Assembly: GCA_030710605.1 (NCBI GenBank)
Contig: CP092876.1
Coordinates: 59,960,252-60,024,251 of the forward strand
Reading direction: 5' to 3'
DNA length: 64,000 nucleotides
Origin: Cordylochernes scorpioides
Lineage: Eukaryota > Arthropoda > Arachnida > Pseudoscorpiones > Chernetidae
Shown here in pieces: positions 42,000-53,832 of this stretch (its first letter is position 1; each line of letters opens with the position of its first letter). Both the position numbers and the translations under genes were made by a program. The notes below the pieces were generated by a model. It did not search any database. It was not told where the DNA came from and worked only from the letters and a program-made list of their open reading frames with translations.

Positions 42000-42144
42000 T
42001 ATTATAAAATGGTCAAAAACCTTTCGCAATAAGTTTGTTTATTAAGAACTTTGAAAAGGTTTGGTATATTTTTAAGAGCTCGAAACTCACGGTTTTCATA
42101 ATAAACAAACATATTGCGAAAGGTTTTTAATTATTTTATAAATC
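42000..42144. repeat. Inverted repeat with about 43-bp arms
   Basis: AACCTTTCGCAATAAGTTTG on the left mirrors CAAACATATTGCGAAAGG on the right, inside TTATAAAATGG and ATTTTATAA. ATCCATTGAAATTGAATA (about 41968) and ATCCATTGAAATTAAATA (about 42144) flank it as imperfect direct repeats. Confidence 0.7.
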
Positions 42145-42160
42145 CATTGAAATTAAATAC

Positions 42161-43351
42161 AACGTTTAAATTCACAGATTAAAATTAAGAATATATTTAT
42201 TTACTTTATCGTTAAATTCACGCGAATGTTAGTCGATACAACTAGACGAAGCTTGATGATAATTTCTGGTGCATTCATTTATTTTTTAAATTCCTTAAAT
42301 CATCCATCTCTACACGCGGTACGCATTCCCCTACACTTTATCTAGCCTTTATTTACTATTTTATTATAGATTTTTCCATCTTTGTAACAATTGATTAGAA
42401 GAATCAATAAAATTATTTAAATAGTCAATTGTCTACATGCAGTACGTTAATGCTTTACAAGAGCCGAGTAAAACATCAGTTTGATCGAAAGATTCTAAAA
42501 TAATCAAATACTGGGGTTCTTAAGAAGGGCCCTAAAGAGTTTTCCCACTCTAACGTTAAGAGTTCGAAGAGCTACCACGAAGAAGAGGCCGGCTTGGAAT
42601 TTAATTGTTCCCACAGGTTCTGCCCGCCATCAACGAAGGAAACTTTAACCAGCTTTGACAAACATTATTAAATTGGCTCGTTACAATCGTTGGAGGGGGG
42701 CATTAACTTGGACGACATTGGAGAAATAATTCGGGAGAAAAGGCGCTGGAAAGAGAAAAAGAAAAAAAAAGTTTATAAATCCAGCGGGAGTTAGTACAGC
42801 ATTTAATTGTCTTTCTTGTATAGAGCGTTTGTCTTGACGGCGGATTGTTCGGCCTTCTAAATTATGCGGAGAAAGAATTGAAAAAAAGAAAACGGGATGA
42901 AAAAAATAATTGAGGAGATGACGGGGAAGAATTAGCGGGCGGAAGACAAAAAGATTGGGGGAAGACCAAATAAAAACAATGCAATAAAAAAACAGACGAT
43001 TAATGCGCCAATGGAAGAAGATGGGGGACGACGAAGGGACGACGTAAAAAGAATACAACATAAAAAAAAATAGTTAATTAAAAGAGGCTTTTTAAAAATT
43101 TACGATATTTTTTTCTTACTTAAACGAGGGAAAGGTCATTTTTAAAACGCAGTTATTCTCTACAGCTCCCCTAACATACGTATATTATTGATACGAGGAG
43201 GCGGCATGAAATACGCACCATGATAAGTTTTGTCTCATGTTGAAGCAGTACATTAGAATCTTGATATTACCTTCTCTTTTTCTACTTAAAAACAACAACA
43301 ACAAAAAACTTATATTTGCGAGAAAAAAAAAAAAGAGTACAGAAGTGAAAT
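42161..43351. other. No gene recognised
   Basis: A GC-richer unique patch lies at 42540-42620. The purine-rich stretch 42740-43030 creates a 126-codon minus frame (42681-43061) of low-complexity residues that I do not accept as coding. Confidence 0.35.
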
Positions 43352-43762
43352 GTGAAAAAAAAAAAAAAAAAGAGCATCTCCTTATCGTGCAACTGAAAGT
43401 TAAATAGATGCTCTTTTTTTTTTCTTAATTTATTCACCTTATTCCAGTATAATGTCATATTTGTACTATTTTTTCCACAGAAGTGAAATTGTTTCACATT
43501 ATTTAGCGTTCTCACACACTTTTGGTCTTAACTACCGGTTTCATGATTTTTCAGGATGCCTGAATGACGAGTTTTTTGGTCGTTGAGGTGCAGTTTGCAT
43601 CACGCTGACGCCTACGTGGTTAGCTTTTCTTGATTAATCAAAAATGGGCATTTAGGCAAGTCTGGAATAATTTAAAATCAACGAATAGTTGATATTTATT
43701 CCGACAGATGGCCATCAGCAACTTATAGTTTCACGATCAGAAGAGGCATTTTTCTTAATAAA
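43352..43762. mobile_element. Family F repeat, copy 3, longest
   Basis: Left AGCATCTCCTTATCGTGCAA and right TTTCACGATCAGAAGAGGCA with TTTTTCTTA are inverted. The middle includes TTTTTCAGGATGCCTGAATG, GGTCGTTGAGGTGCAG and a TTGATTAATCAA palindrome. About 410 bp; family G follows immediately. Confidence 0.75.
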
Positions 43763-43781
43763 CTTATATTTAACTATAATA

Positions 43782-43877
43782 TCACGGAGCAAGCTAAATA
43801 AACGTTTAGTTTATTTTTGCTCCACTAGATGGCGCTCTGCCATCTAAAAAGCACATGTGCTCGTGGTCAGGAGATCC
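43782..43877 (+). repeat. Interspersed repeat family G, copy 3
   Basis: GGAGCAAGCTAAATAAACG pairs with the following GTTTATTTTTGCTCC. Then ACTAGATGGCGCTCTGCCAT and AGCACATGTGCTCGTGG. Confidence 0.7.
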
Positions 43878-44951
43878 CCTTATTTATTTTTAATATCAAC
43901 ACCTGACCCACTTATCTTTTTTTTTTCTATTGTTTTTTCATATTTAACTATATAACAACGGCACACATAAAAAGCTCACAAGTAAAATATTAAACTCTAA
44001 ATGAACAAAAAAAACCCCCTCATATATATCAGAAGATATCTTGGGATTTGGAGAAGAAAGGCAAGATCCAATCGAGAATCAATTTCTTGATATACGGAAA
44101 AATGCAGAAGAGAAAAACACACAAGCTTTGTATGAAAAATTATGTACATAATTACAAAGAAAAATTTATATGATGATTTGAATATGTATAAATACATTTA
44201 AAAACAACAGTAGAGTCAGAATGGTTGAATTCTGGTCAAAATGGTTTGAAAAACGAGAGTGTGGCTATCGGCTCAAATCTTTTAGTTCAAAACATACTCA
44301 ATAAAGAGAGGCGAGTTGTGTTCCTTGAAATAATAACAAATTTATAAATCCAATATATGAAATTTCTCTCTATAATATATATGTTTAATGTGTCATGCCT
44401 TTTCTCCTTTTGATAGAGTTCGACAAAAAAGGCGAGTTAGATTGGAAATAAAGATAGAAAGACCTTTTTTTCTCTAGAATGTCGGACATTGGCTAGGACA
44501 ACACAACTGCTGGAAAAGACAATTTGTAAAGGGGGGAAAAGAAATAGAAAGTAAGCCGGCAACATCGATTACGAGTCCCTGGACAGATGTGCGACAAATG
44601 CAGACAGGAAACGCCGGCCAGGAAAAGCGAGCACTCCTTAGGGACTTGGGGCCGACCGACTCAATATACCTCTAACTTTCTTTCCTGGCCTTTCCTCCAA
44701 TCCTATGTCTTCGGCAGAATGAATCTATAAATGCCTCGACATATGCCATACATCACTCAAAACATGAAACAAACTTGTTAAAAACTCTTCCTGGTATAAG
44801 GAAATAATAAAGCCGAGGACAGCTGGTAGTGTCCAATAATTCCAATAGGAGAGGGGGAGGGAGTATTAAAAAAAGAAAGTGGAGAACACAAAAGGCAATA
44901 TGCAGATGGTGGCGGCGTCTGGAGTTGGGCGTGGGCCAAGGTGGCTTGGCA
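43878..44951. other. No gene recognised; one GC-richer unique block
   Basis: The block 44555-44720 (CGGCAACATCGATTACGAG, CGCCGGCCAGG) is unique and could be a conserved non-coding element. A TATA-like CTATAAATGCC is at 44727. Confidence 0.35.
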
Positions 44952-45590
44952 AGGAAATACTACTGGTTGTGCCCGGCAAATACTTGCTTAATACACTATT
45001 AAACTTGTGGCAGAGAATACAGAGAAATACTACTGGTTGTGCCCGGAAAATACTTGCTTAATACACTATTAAACTTGTGGCAGAGAATACAGAGAAATAC
45101 TACTGGTTGTGCCCGGCAAATACTTGCTTAATACACTAATAAACTTGTGGCAGAGAATACAGAGAAATACTACTGGTTGTGCCCGGCAAATACTTGCTTA
45201 ATACACTATTAAACTTGTGGCAGAGAATACAGAGAAATACTACTGGTTGTGCCAGGAAAATACTTGCTTAATACACTATTAAACTTGTGGCAGAGAATAC
45301 AGAGAAATACTACTTGTTGTGCCCGGCAAATACTTGCTTAATACACTATTAAACTTGTGGCAGAGAATACAGAGAAATACTACTGGTTGTGCCCGGCAAA
45401 TACTTGCTTAATACACTAATAAACTTGTGGCAGAGAATACAGAGAAATACTACTGGTTGTGCCCGGCAAATACTTGCTTAATACACTAATAAACTTGTGG
45501 CAGAGAATACAGAGAAATACTACTGGTTGTGTCCGGCAAATACTTGCTTAATATACTAATAAACTTGTGGCAGAGAATACAGAGAAATAC
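44952..45590. repeat. Minisatellite, about 9 units of 70 bp
   Basis: Unit: GAAATACTACTGGTTGTGCC, CGGCAAATACTTGCTTAATA, CACTATTAAACTTGTGGCAG, AGAATACAGA. Units are nearly identical, varying mainly at CGGCAAA/CGGAAAA and CTATTAA/CTAATAA. Confidence 0.97.
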
Positions 45591-46089
45591 TTGTGTCACC
45601 ACTGTGACTTGTTGGATAAACACTGAGATTCTACTGGTATTCACAGTTCAACACACGTCACTCAGTGGTAGTGAGGACGGAGGGGATGCGCCGTTGTATT
45701 TCTCCCAGTAACACTTAATTATCGATTTTGTACACTACAGGGTTACATCAAGAGAGAGAGAAAGCAAAGATCATGAAAATGTTTGTTTTAGTCATTTTAA
45801 ATACTTTCTATACTTATTCTTGTAATATTGCGAGAACAGGGTTTATTCTTGTGGTGTGAAAAAAAAAAAAAAAAAGATTTTTGAAGCAATTTTGCCATTT
45901 GTACGCCTGCTACCTACAATTTCTGTATTAGATGAGACTTTCAAGAATGAGTCCGATTAAATAACAATAATGTAAGAGCGTAAATTTATAAAATCTACTT
46001 TTTAAATCGTCAATACAGCACTATACTAAATATATATACATTATCCCCCTTATACACCTTACAAGGATCAACTTAGAAAACATTCAAAA
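45591..46089. other. No gene recognised
   Basis: Unique; poly-A tract at 45859-45875. Confidence 0.4.
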
Positions 46090-46180
46090 GGCGCACAAAA
46101 GCTTCTCTTGATCGTGCAACTAAAAGTTTCTTGTTCGATTAGTTACAGGATCAGGAGATGGCTTCTCTTAATTTATCAAC
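46090..46180. repeat. Family F inverted repeat, short copy
   Basis: GCTTCTCTTGATCGTGCAAC mirrors GTTACAGGATCAGGAGATGG and CTTCTCTT. Confidence 0.6.
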
Positions 46181-46232
46181 CTAGAGAATGCCTGGCTGGC
46201 TACCAAAATTTAAAAAAATAATAATAATAAAA

Positions 46233-46326
46233 CATGATTAAGAAAAATGCATCTACTGATCGTGCAACTAAAAGTTGCTAATGGCCATTTTTTAGTTACA
46301 CAATCAGGAGTTGCCTTTTTCTTAAT
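46233..46326. repeat. Family F inverted repeat, hairpin copy
   Basis: AAGAAAAATGCATCTACTGA with TCGTGCAACTAAAAG mirrors TTAGTTACACAATCAGGAGT with TGCCTTTTTCTTAAT. Confidence 0.7.
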
Positions 46327-47391
46327 TTATCCACTTGATCCCGGTACAATTTCACTTTTACACTTCTTTCAAAAACATGATTGTAAAAAAAAAAATGGAC
46401 GAGATGGTATTCAATGGCTGATGTTAGGATGATAATAGGCGAAACTTTAACAAATTTAACAAGTGAAAAAAAAAAAAAGGAGAAATCCCACTTTAAAATA
46501 GAATTTCATACACACAATATTAATTTTATAACATTTCAAAAACAGATAAAATAGTTATTCTCAGATTTAAAATATACAAAAACTATAATTTACTTTGTAG
46601 ATATTCTGTCAAAGACCAATAGTGTAAATAACTATTATCATGTCAGCCACAAGTAAATTTTTGTCTGTGTAATAATGCCTAGAAGTTGTACAGCAGGAGA
46701 CAAATATTTAGATAGGAAGCTGAAATCGTACTTATGCAGAGTAACCTAGTTTTCTCTGGAAACTTATAAAAAATAGAATCCGAAGAGAGAAAAAACGTAA
46801 TTTGAAGCAGAATTCGGAAGGCAACAAAAGAAGACTTAACCCAATGTCCTCGGCAGCTAAACTTGGCCACCGCCGCCCGGCGTCTATAAATACGGCCTGG
46901 CAGGTGCCCTGACCGCTCTTGACAACTATTTCGGTCGCATTGTTTAACTAATTCCACACGAGGAAGGACATCGTTTCAATTTGCATTTCTCTCTCGTGAA
47001 GCTTGATAGAACCCGATAGCACAGGGATCAAATTTCTGAAACTCCAGGGAAAAACCTGTGAACCAATGGAATTAAATCTTGCTGCAGATTGGTTTATTTC
47101 CGTGACACTAATCCGATGGTACCCAAGAAGAAAAAAAAAAAAAAAAAAGGAAGAATGGAAACTGATACCCAGACAACCTGGATAACATTGGAAACACAAA
47201 GTTTAAATGCACCAGTTGTATATTGGCTTATTACAATGGTATTCATAGGTTGTGTGCGTTCGGCTTTTTTTTTACCGAATCACTTCGAGAAGGTTTATAT
47301 CTTCACAAATTATCATACGCGTTAAAAATAGATAGAATTTCTCATATTTACTTTTGTACCTTGGGACGAATTAATACCAAACCCTCCAGTT
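46327..47391. other. No gene recognised; GC-richer patch with TATA-like box
   Basis: The block 46840-46930 (CCACCGCCGCCCGG then TATAAATA at 46885-46892) resembles a core promoter but no transcript follows that I can define. Confidence 0.3.
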
Positions 47392-47694
47392 GATGTTCGA
47401 ATGCACGTATGTGCAGGGAGTACACGCGGCCGTTAGAGTTGTCGTACAGTGATGTAGATAATTATTGGCTCCACTCTACCTTGAACCGCCGTTAAGACAC
47501 AGAGGTCTCAAAGAAAGTCTACCTCACCCACCCAAGAAGAAAGATGTTCGAATGCACGTATGTGCAGGGACACACGGCCGTTAGAGTTGTCGTACAGTGG
47601 TGTAGATAATTATTGGCTCCACTCTACCTTGAACCGCCGTCAAGAGACGGAGGTCTCAAAGAAAGCCTACCTCACCCACCCAAGAAGAAAGATT
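47392..47694. repeat. Two-copy tandem duplication, unit about 151 bp
   Basis: GATGTTCGAATGCACGTATG through CACCCACCCAAGAAGAAA occurs twice (47392-47542, 47543-47694) with few differences (GGGAGTACACGCGG versus GGGACACACGG; GTTAAGACACAG versus GTCAAGAGACGG). Confidence 0.93.
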
Positions 47695-48667
47695 AATCAC
47701 CTCAGTGAAGGGCTAATTAACGAGCCTAATTGAAATATTACCATTCTTATTATTATTGCCCCCTCCCTTCTTCTTTCTTTTGTTACTTTTTCCACCCGCG
47801 TGTCAGGGCAATTAATTTACCACTCTTTGCCCCGGTCTAATTTTTGTAATGCGCCAACAAAATAGCTAGCTTTAATTAAAAAACAAAACTGCCGCCGCCA
47901 TCTATTTTACTTCGGCTTTTTTTCTCTCTCTTCTTTTTCTTTTTTTCTAAATTCCTTTCGCTTGTCTACCAATAAATTTTGGTTCTTTTTTATTATTTTA
48001 GTGGGGAAAAAAAAAGAATAATTTTTAAAAATTCATTATTGTTGAACATCGCTGGCAGAGTGGAAGCATTCAAGGAATGAGGGAGGGGTGAACAACAACC
48101 TACCAAACACCACTGTGAATTAAGTAAGCCTGCAATAAACGCTAAAAAACAATGCGATGGGGAGGAAGAAATACAATTAAGAGGCCTAATGGAATTAGGC
48201 AGAGGTTTGAAAAGCAGAGGCTTTTAGAAAAACAAGGAGGAGAAACGATAAGGAGATGTGGGCAGTACAAGATAAGATAGCAAGAGGGGCCTATTATTAT
48301 ACAAACCAGCGTTGGTCGTTAGAATTCCAATCTGTTTGCTAATTTTTTTAAATTGCCCTCTGGAAGAAATAGATGTCTGTGTGATTAGGGAATGTGTGCT
48401 CGAGTATGTTTCCTCCAAGATTGCGGGGATCAATGCGGATCTTATCTCTCCTCTTGTTGGACTTGCTTGGTCAGCGATCGAACGAAAGAAGATTCCGTGA
48501 AACAAATGAATGTAAACCAGATCTAATAGTTGAAAGAGATAACATAAAAAAATAGATGCTTTCTGAAAAGCGAAACTTTAAACTAGCTCAACCAAACCAA
48601 TCAGTATAAACCTGCATAAATAGAATATGTAAATAGGTGTATATATAGGAAGTGGTGTGAGGTACAA
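47695..48667. other. No gene recognised
   Basis: Pyrimidine-rich (47750-47790, 47905-47960) and unique. Overlapping small frames at 48224-48505 on opposite strands have no domain. Confidence 0.35.
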
Positions 48668-49210
48668 AAATGGCGGTGCCGTCAACCGTTGACAACCAGG
48701 ATCGAATTATTGCATTGAGCACTTAAAAAAAAAAATGTTTCATGCAAATAACCAAATTTTATTTCATTGTGTGTGTGGATTTGAAAGAAACAAATTTGTT
48801 CTTTATTGTTATATTTCTTATATATATTCTGACTCCTTGTGGTGTGAAAAACTAGTTTCTTCAACATGCTGCTTCAACGTGTGATACACTTTTATCTTTT
48901 ACCGGGTAAAAATCAGTCGCACGCCCCTACCCACAATACTTATCATGGCTTGTACTATATGTATTGGGATAAGTGATGATGGCACATATTCCAAGTACAC
49001 GTGGCCATGATACTCATCGTGGGTAGTTAACGAATGTTTGTACTAGGTACAATATCTAAACACATACAGTTACTTGGCGTATGAGTTGGACAAGATAGCA
49101 GCGAAGGTCATGCCTGCTTATGGACCGAAAGGTCTGGGAGGCCATCTGCTTCTAGGATGTTTGTACTAGGTGTAGAAAACCCAGTCCGACTTTTGCACTT
49201 ACAAGTATGC
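48668..49210. repeat. Decayed tRNA-SINE family 1 copies, one on each strand
   Basis: A plus copy is split: head-like GGCGGTGCCGTCAACCG with GGATCGAATTATTGC at 48668-48725, and tail-like ACCCACAATACTTATCATGG with GTATTGGGATAAG at 48866-48974. A minus copy follows: AAGTACACGTGGCCATGATA at 48993 and CCGACTTTTGCACTTACAAG near 49187. All are strongly diverged. Confidence 0.6.
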
Positions 49211-49505
49211 CAAACCCAGAATACATAAATCAATGACTGTCGTCACCGCTGGAGGGAGAATGCCACTATATAGCATTCGTTAAATCGAGGAAACCGGGTA
49301 ACACCTAGTTATAGAGTGGAATATCTCGACAGCGTATTCAATCTGTGCCGGAGTAAGTACAGAAGTCGCCAACTCTCCGGAATAAAGTAACAAAAATAAC
49401 AACATTTTGAAGAGAGTATTCAGATAAAATAATACAACATCAGATTATTTCAAAGATAAGGAATTTCAAAATAGAGTGCTAATTCAGTGAATAATTTTTT
49501 ATATA
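49211..49505. other. No feature recognised
   Basis: About 295 bases of unique sequence before the LTR element. Confidence 0.35.
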
Positions 49506-49971
49506 CATATGTCATAATATATGCTCTTCCAGGGTTAATAAAACAAACCAACAGCCAACGAGAGAGAAATGGGCCGCTAAAGCGAGACACTTTAGACAAC
49601 TAACTAACGACCATTTTTTGGCCACATTCCTGAGGGGGGCGTCACCACCTGGCGACTATCCTGGTTAGCCCCCCGGTTGTGTACACAGGTAAAACAGTCG
49701 TTCAGCAGATAACGTCTCACTCGCTCTCTCGGGTGGCTGCCTGGATGATTGCTCTAACAACTCGTCGTGTGATTATTTCTCTCCTCAACACATTTACCAC
49801 TATATTGTCACATTGAAAAGTCGACAGGATAAGACCTGGCCGGGAAGCGAATCCCTCATATACCGGAGTATGAAGAAACAAGAAGCCAAGCCACGATGAT
49901 CGACCAAACCCAACTCAACTGTAACCACTCCTCTTCGAGCCCTCAACCCCTTCCTCGCCAACCTTTGAACC

Positions 49972-50178
49972 GTGATCCCGAAGAAGTATTCACCTACGAC
50001 GGAGATGGAGCTGCCACGCACTTCTTCCAGCACTAGATCTACTCAAAAACGATCGCCGTGCCAGAGCAGGACACCTCCCGCCATCATGGACAAGACTCCG
50101 CCATCTCCCTACCGCTACTGTGATGTACAACACTGGTACGCACAGTGTCACAGACAGAACTCTCCCGAAGCTCAATGA
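49972..50178 (+). pseudogene. gag zinc-knuckle remnant in the LTR element
   Basis: The frame has no ATG and ends SPYRYCDVQHWYAQC and a few more residues. This follows the C-x2-C-x3-HW-x3-C pattern of gag knuckles in Ty3/gypsy elements, which bind genomic RNA, but the first cysteine is tyrosine. About 68 codons; TCTR-type basic, serine-rich residues precede it. The rest of gag is not recognisable. Confidence 0.5.
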
Positions 50179-50980
50179 ACTTACCTGCGCCCTAAACCAA
50201 CATAACTCGTGAGTGTAATTGTCTTAACTCCTACCATTCATTCTTTAAATAAGTCATTCTTTGTAGATTGTCCCAATATTTCCACAATTAGCTCAATATG
50301 TGTGAATATGTAAAAATATTTAATATTTCCATTTATCTCTCCGCCCCTATTAACAGTGATCTTATTATCCATATTATATCTAGCTATGTGAAACCCATTT
50401 AATTAGTTACCTTACCAGTAGATGTAACAATCGTCATTTTAATTAAATAATTTCCATTTTAACGTAACTCTTTAAAAAAAAATCATTAAAAAAAAAGGAA
50501 TTCTACCTATTAACGCTTTACGATTTTTTACTATTAACAATAGATTTTTCATAATCAAATTATTTATAAAAATATGCCTCCAGCACTTAAACTTTTGTAT
50601 AGACCTCTCCTACTTGTAAGCACGGCTCACGAAAAATAATTTCTTTCCCTAATCGATTCAAAATTCACCCTGTAATTCAGGCGTCGAAGAATTCCAACCA
50701 CCACGTGAGCCTTGCTTACAACCAACCCTTGGTGACTCTTATCTATCTTCCCCTTAATGCCCTTCTCATTCTTACAACTTTGTTAACCTTATACCAGCTC
50801 AGGACCTTTATAGAGAATTATTGATTAATCAATTATCGAACTTCTATATTGTCATTTCAAAATCCTAACCTTCGCCCTTCATTTATGATAATTTATTTCG
50901 TAGTTCATCTCTAGCCTATCCACCGACCCACACCATCTAGCCAATGGCGTGTTCGTCACAGGGTGCAGATTGACTAACTG

Positions 50981-51805
50981 CTAGATATTTATCAATCCCT
51001 TTTTGTTCGCACTTGAACAATCTGCATCGAGCGACAAAGTTCGCCTCTTCTCCTCGCGCCACACGTTCGCCACACGGACCCTGTCTTCAAATCTATGTTT
51101 GTCCATTGTCCAAACCAGCACGATATAGCCTACCTCCGATATTTCCCACGGAGGTACGTTAAACATCGTCGCTGATTTTGTCCGGTCCGTCATCATTTCG
51201 CGCAGACATGGGTCTTACTTTCAACCCACCGCGAAATCATCGCCTTGCACAAGCTCCCACGACGGTTCAAACACCTCGTGTCCGAGCAGCTTGTCACTTG
51301 TAACGGACAACGCAGTCCTCGTCCCAATTTTTGGCACTGTGCGCGCATACTTTCCGCAAATTAAATATAAGTCCGTTCGACTTCCTCACCTACACACGGG
51401 ACTTTTTCCCTCGGACTCGCTACACAAGTAACTACATAGATAAGTTAGATTGGCCCAGGGCAAGTCTCCCCTCGCTCTGTTCGCCGAGGTTCTAACATTG
51501 TATGTAGTTTTATATTTACCTCAGTCCTGAGCTCACACAATTGTCAACCTCAATCTCATTTCTCGTACTCTACACTTATAGCATAGAAAGCCCATGACAA
51601 GTTTCCCCTTGCCATGTCCGCCTGAAAAATATCTTAAAGTGTAGAGTTCCCCAGTCTTAATGATCTTCAGAATTTCACCATATGTATGTGACTCTTCTTC
51701 TCGTTGTTCACACTCCTCCATATCACTTCCCTTATAGTACATTAGATTTTGTTGTATATAGCCTTTTATAACCTTGATATTTTCAAAGATTTCCTTAAAT
51801 GTCAA
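50981..51805 (-). pseudogene. Protein-like segments antisense to the LTR element
   Basis: Three minus-strand segments look protein-like: 51805-51533 (TFKEIFENIKVIKGYIQQ onward, 90 codons), about 51375-51230 (contains ICGKYARTVPKIGTRTAL, stop-bounded), and 51196-50981 (contains FNVPPWEISEVGYIVLVW, 71 codons). They are in different frames and separated by stops. I recognise no family. They may be captured host exons or chance frames opposite a decayed gag/pol. Confidence 0.3.
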
Positions 51806-52356
51806 ACTCCCCGGTGTTGTAAAACTGCTTGTAAATAATATTTACTTGTGTACTATACAATATTTTATTTACATAAAACTATGTCAAACTAAAACTAATT
51901 TTAACTGTAAAATTATTTTCTCTATTCCTGGCTTCACCAGCTTTAAATATACTTAAACTATGTTCAGCCTTCTTCAACGGGGGCCATATGTCATAATATA
52001 TGCTCTTCCAGGGTTAATAAAACAAACCAACAGCCAACGAGAGAGAAATGGGCCGCTAAAGCGAGACACTTTAGACAACTAACTAACGACCATTTTTTGG
52101 CCACATTCCTGAGGGGGGCGTCACCACCTGGCGACTATCCTGGTTAGCCCCCCGGTTGTGTACACAGGGAAAACAGTCGTTCAGCAGATAACGTCTCACT
52201 CGCTCTCTCGGGTGGCTGCCTGGATGATTGCTCTAACAACTCGTCGTGTGATTATTTCTCTCCTCAACACATTTACCACTATATTGTCACATATATATAT
52301 AAAAAAAGAGTGCACACACATCGTTTAATGGGGTTCATTTTAATGTCGAGACAAAT

Positions 52357-52564
52357 GACACTCGTGGAAAAAAACTTGAGAAAGTTGTACCGTTTAGCAT
52401 GTATATCGGGATTCAGACAATAACTCTGAAGGATATTTGATATACAATGGCCTTTATTAAAGACACACGAGATAACCAAGCATGAACAAAATTGCTTCTG
52501 TCTCCTTCAAAGAGGTTTAAGCTTAAAATATGAAACTTTTCCTTAAGTTTTGTCCGTGAGTGTA
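52357..52564 (-). mobile_element. Family T Tc1-like MITE, copy 5
   Basis: Ends ACACTCGTGGAAAAAAACTT and AAGTTTTGTCCGTGAGTGTA. Contains GCATGTATATCGGGATTCAG and ACACACGAGATAACCAAGC. Confidence 0.8.
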
Positions 52565-53299
52565 TTTCCGTTGAAAGGGGAAGTGTTAGATCAATGTTGT
52601 CTAAGCCGTGACGATGGCGGACACAAGGTGCCGTGGAATTCCAGGAGGATGAAGACAACCAAGAGATGGTGTGGGTAACACAGCCAACAATGACGTCCCA
52701 ATAATAGAGAGGGGACCGCGGCCAATGTATTTTGGGGATCTGGTGGAGGAGGGGTATTTATTGGCTGCGCTGCGTAACTCAAGTGAACGAAGGAAATGTA
52801 ATCAACACTAATGCAGCTAAGAACACAGTTTACTATGTGAGAGATAGGGGGTAGTAAATATAAAGTTAAACACACGTGCGCGTTAGGATAAATACGCCAA
52901 TTATCATAGCATCCTCTAATTACAGAGCGAGTCAGAAAGGACAAATGATGATGACTCGTGAAATTACAAGAAAGAACGTAGCCCAATTCGAGAGTCAATT
53001 ACTTGGGTTGATGCGGGAGGAGGTTTCCTGAGAACAGGAGCAGTTGGTGGGAACACGGCGATTTGCATCCCCGCCAAGTCAAGCCATTAATCGGCTGACC
53101 GGGAGATGAAATCCCCGCCTTGATGAATGATAGCGCGGTGGCGGCAGGGTGAAAAATCACCGAGGAGTAACTAAACAAATAATGGCCGGAGAGATGAATG
53201 GTCGAACGGGAAGGAAGGAGAACAGGTGCCGGCCGACTTCAGGTGAGAGGGATAAATGAAGGCGCTGCCTCTGATTGTTTAGTTCCTGCCAGCGAAACA
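52565..53299. other. No gene recognised; moderately GC-rich unique stretch
   Basis: A 135-codon minus frame (52591-52998) has no ATG-supported domain. The composition of 52600-52760 and 53020-53280 differs from the flanking AT-rich DNA. Confidence 0.35.
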
Positions 53300-53832
53300 G
53301 AAAACTGCTTGTGCCATAGGAAATCTCGCCGTGACAGATATCGGAGAATAACATGGCTTACGTGGCTACACTTTACATTCCCATGTGAGAATGAAGGGCG
53401 TCTTAATAGATCGCAATTAAATGGCATCGCGAGATATTTTAGAAGGATTTCTCTCTCTTTCTCTGGTAGGTAGAAAAAACTGCTTGTGCCATAGGAAATC
53501 TCGTCGTGACAGATATCGGAGAATAACATGGCTTACGTGGCTACAGTTTACATTCCCTTGTGAGAACGAAGGGCGTCTTAATAGATCGCAATCGCAATGG
53601 CATCGCGAGATAATCTAGATGGATTTCTCTCTCTTTCTCTGGTAGGTAGAGAAAACCGCTTGTGCCATAGGAAATCTCGCCCTGACAGATATCGGAGAAT
53701 TAACCTTGCTTAATCATAAACTACACATTGCATTCCTATGTGAGAACGAAGGGCGTCTTAATAGATCGCAATCGTAATGGCGTCGCGAGAAATCCAAGGA
53801 TGATTTATTCCTCTCTATCTGGTAGGTAGAGT
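53300..53832. repeat. Three-copy tandem repeat, unit about 175 bp
   Basis: Copies at 53301, 53476 and 53652 start AAAACTGCTTGTGCCATAGG or AAAACCGC, contain GACAGATATCGGAGAATAAC, GAGAACGAAGGGCGTCTTAA and end TTTCTCTGGTAGGTAGA. The third copy is the most diverged. Confidence 0.93.

Larger units (their letters stand above)
49506..52293 (+). mobile_element. LTR retrotransposon, non-autonomous, recently inserted
   Basis: Direct LTRs of 301 bp at 49510-49810 and 51989-52289 start TGTCATAATATATGCTC and end ACTATATTGTCA. I count one difference between them (ACAGGTAAAAC versus ACAGGGAAAAC). CATA flanks both ends (49506-49509, 52290-52293). A purine-rich AACGGGGGCC just before the 3' LTR could prime plus-strand DNA. 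The internal region is only 2.2 kb and has no visible reverse transcriptase, protease or integrase. No primer site beginning TGG abuts the 5' LTR; TGGCCGGGAAGCGAATCCC, complementary to a tRNA-type T arm, is 26 bp inside. It must have been moved by proteins of another element. Confidence 0.93.

Noticed and set aside
42681-43061. 126-codon minus frame
   Set aside because: Low-complexity phenylalanine-rich product from a purine-rich tract; no domain.
46885-46892. TATAAATA as a second promoter
   Set aside because: The flanking base does not fit the MEF2 pattern and no downstream transcript, donor or frame is visible.
52591-52998. 135-codon minus frame
   Set aside because: No recognisable domain, composition or splice support; likely chance in GC-richer DNA.
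53370-53395. CTTTACATTCC, the complement of an 11-base match to the miR-1 seed region
   Set aside because: The match ends after GGAATGTAAAG. No pairing arm forms a hairpin, and the site lies in a 175-bp tandem repeat whose other copies change it.
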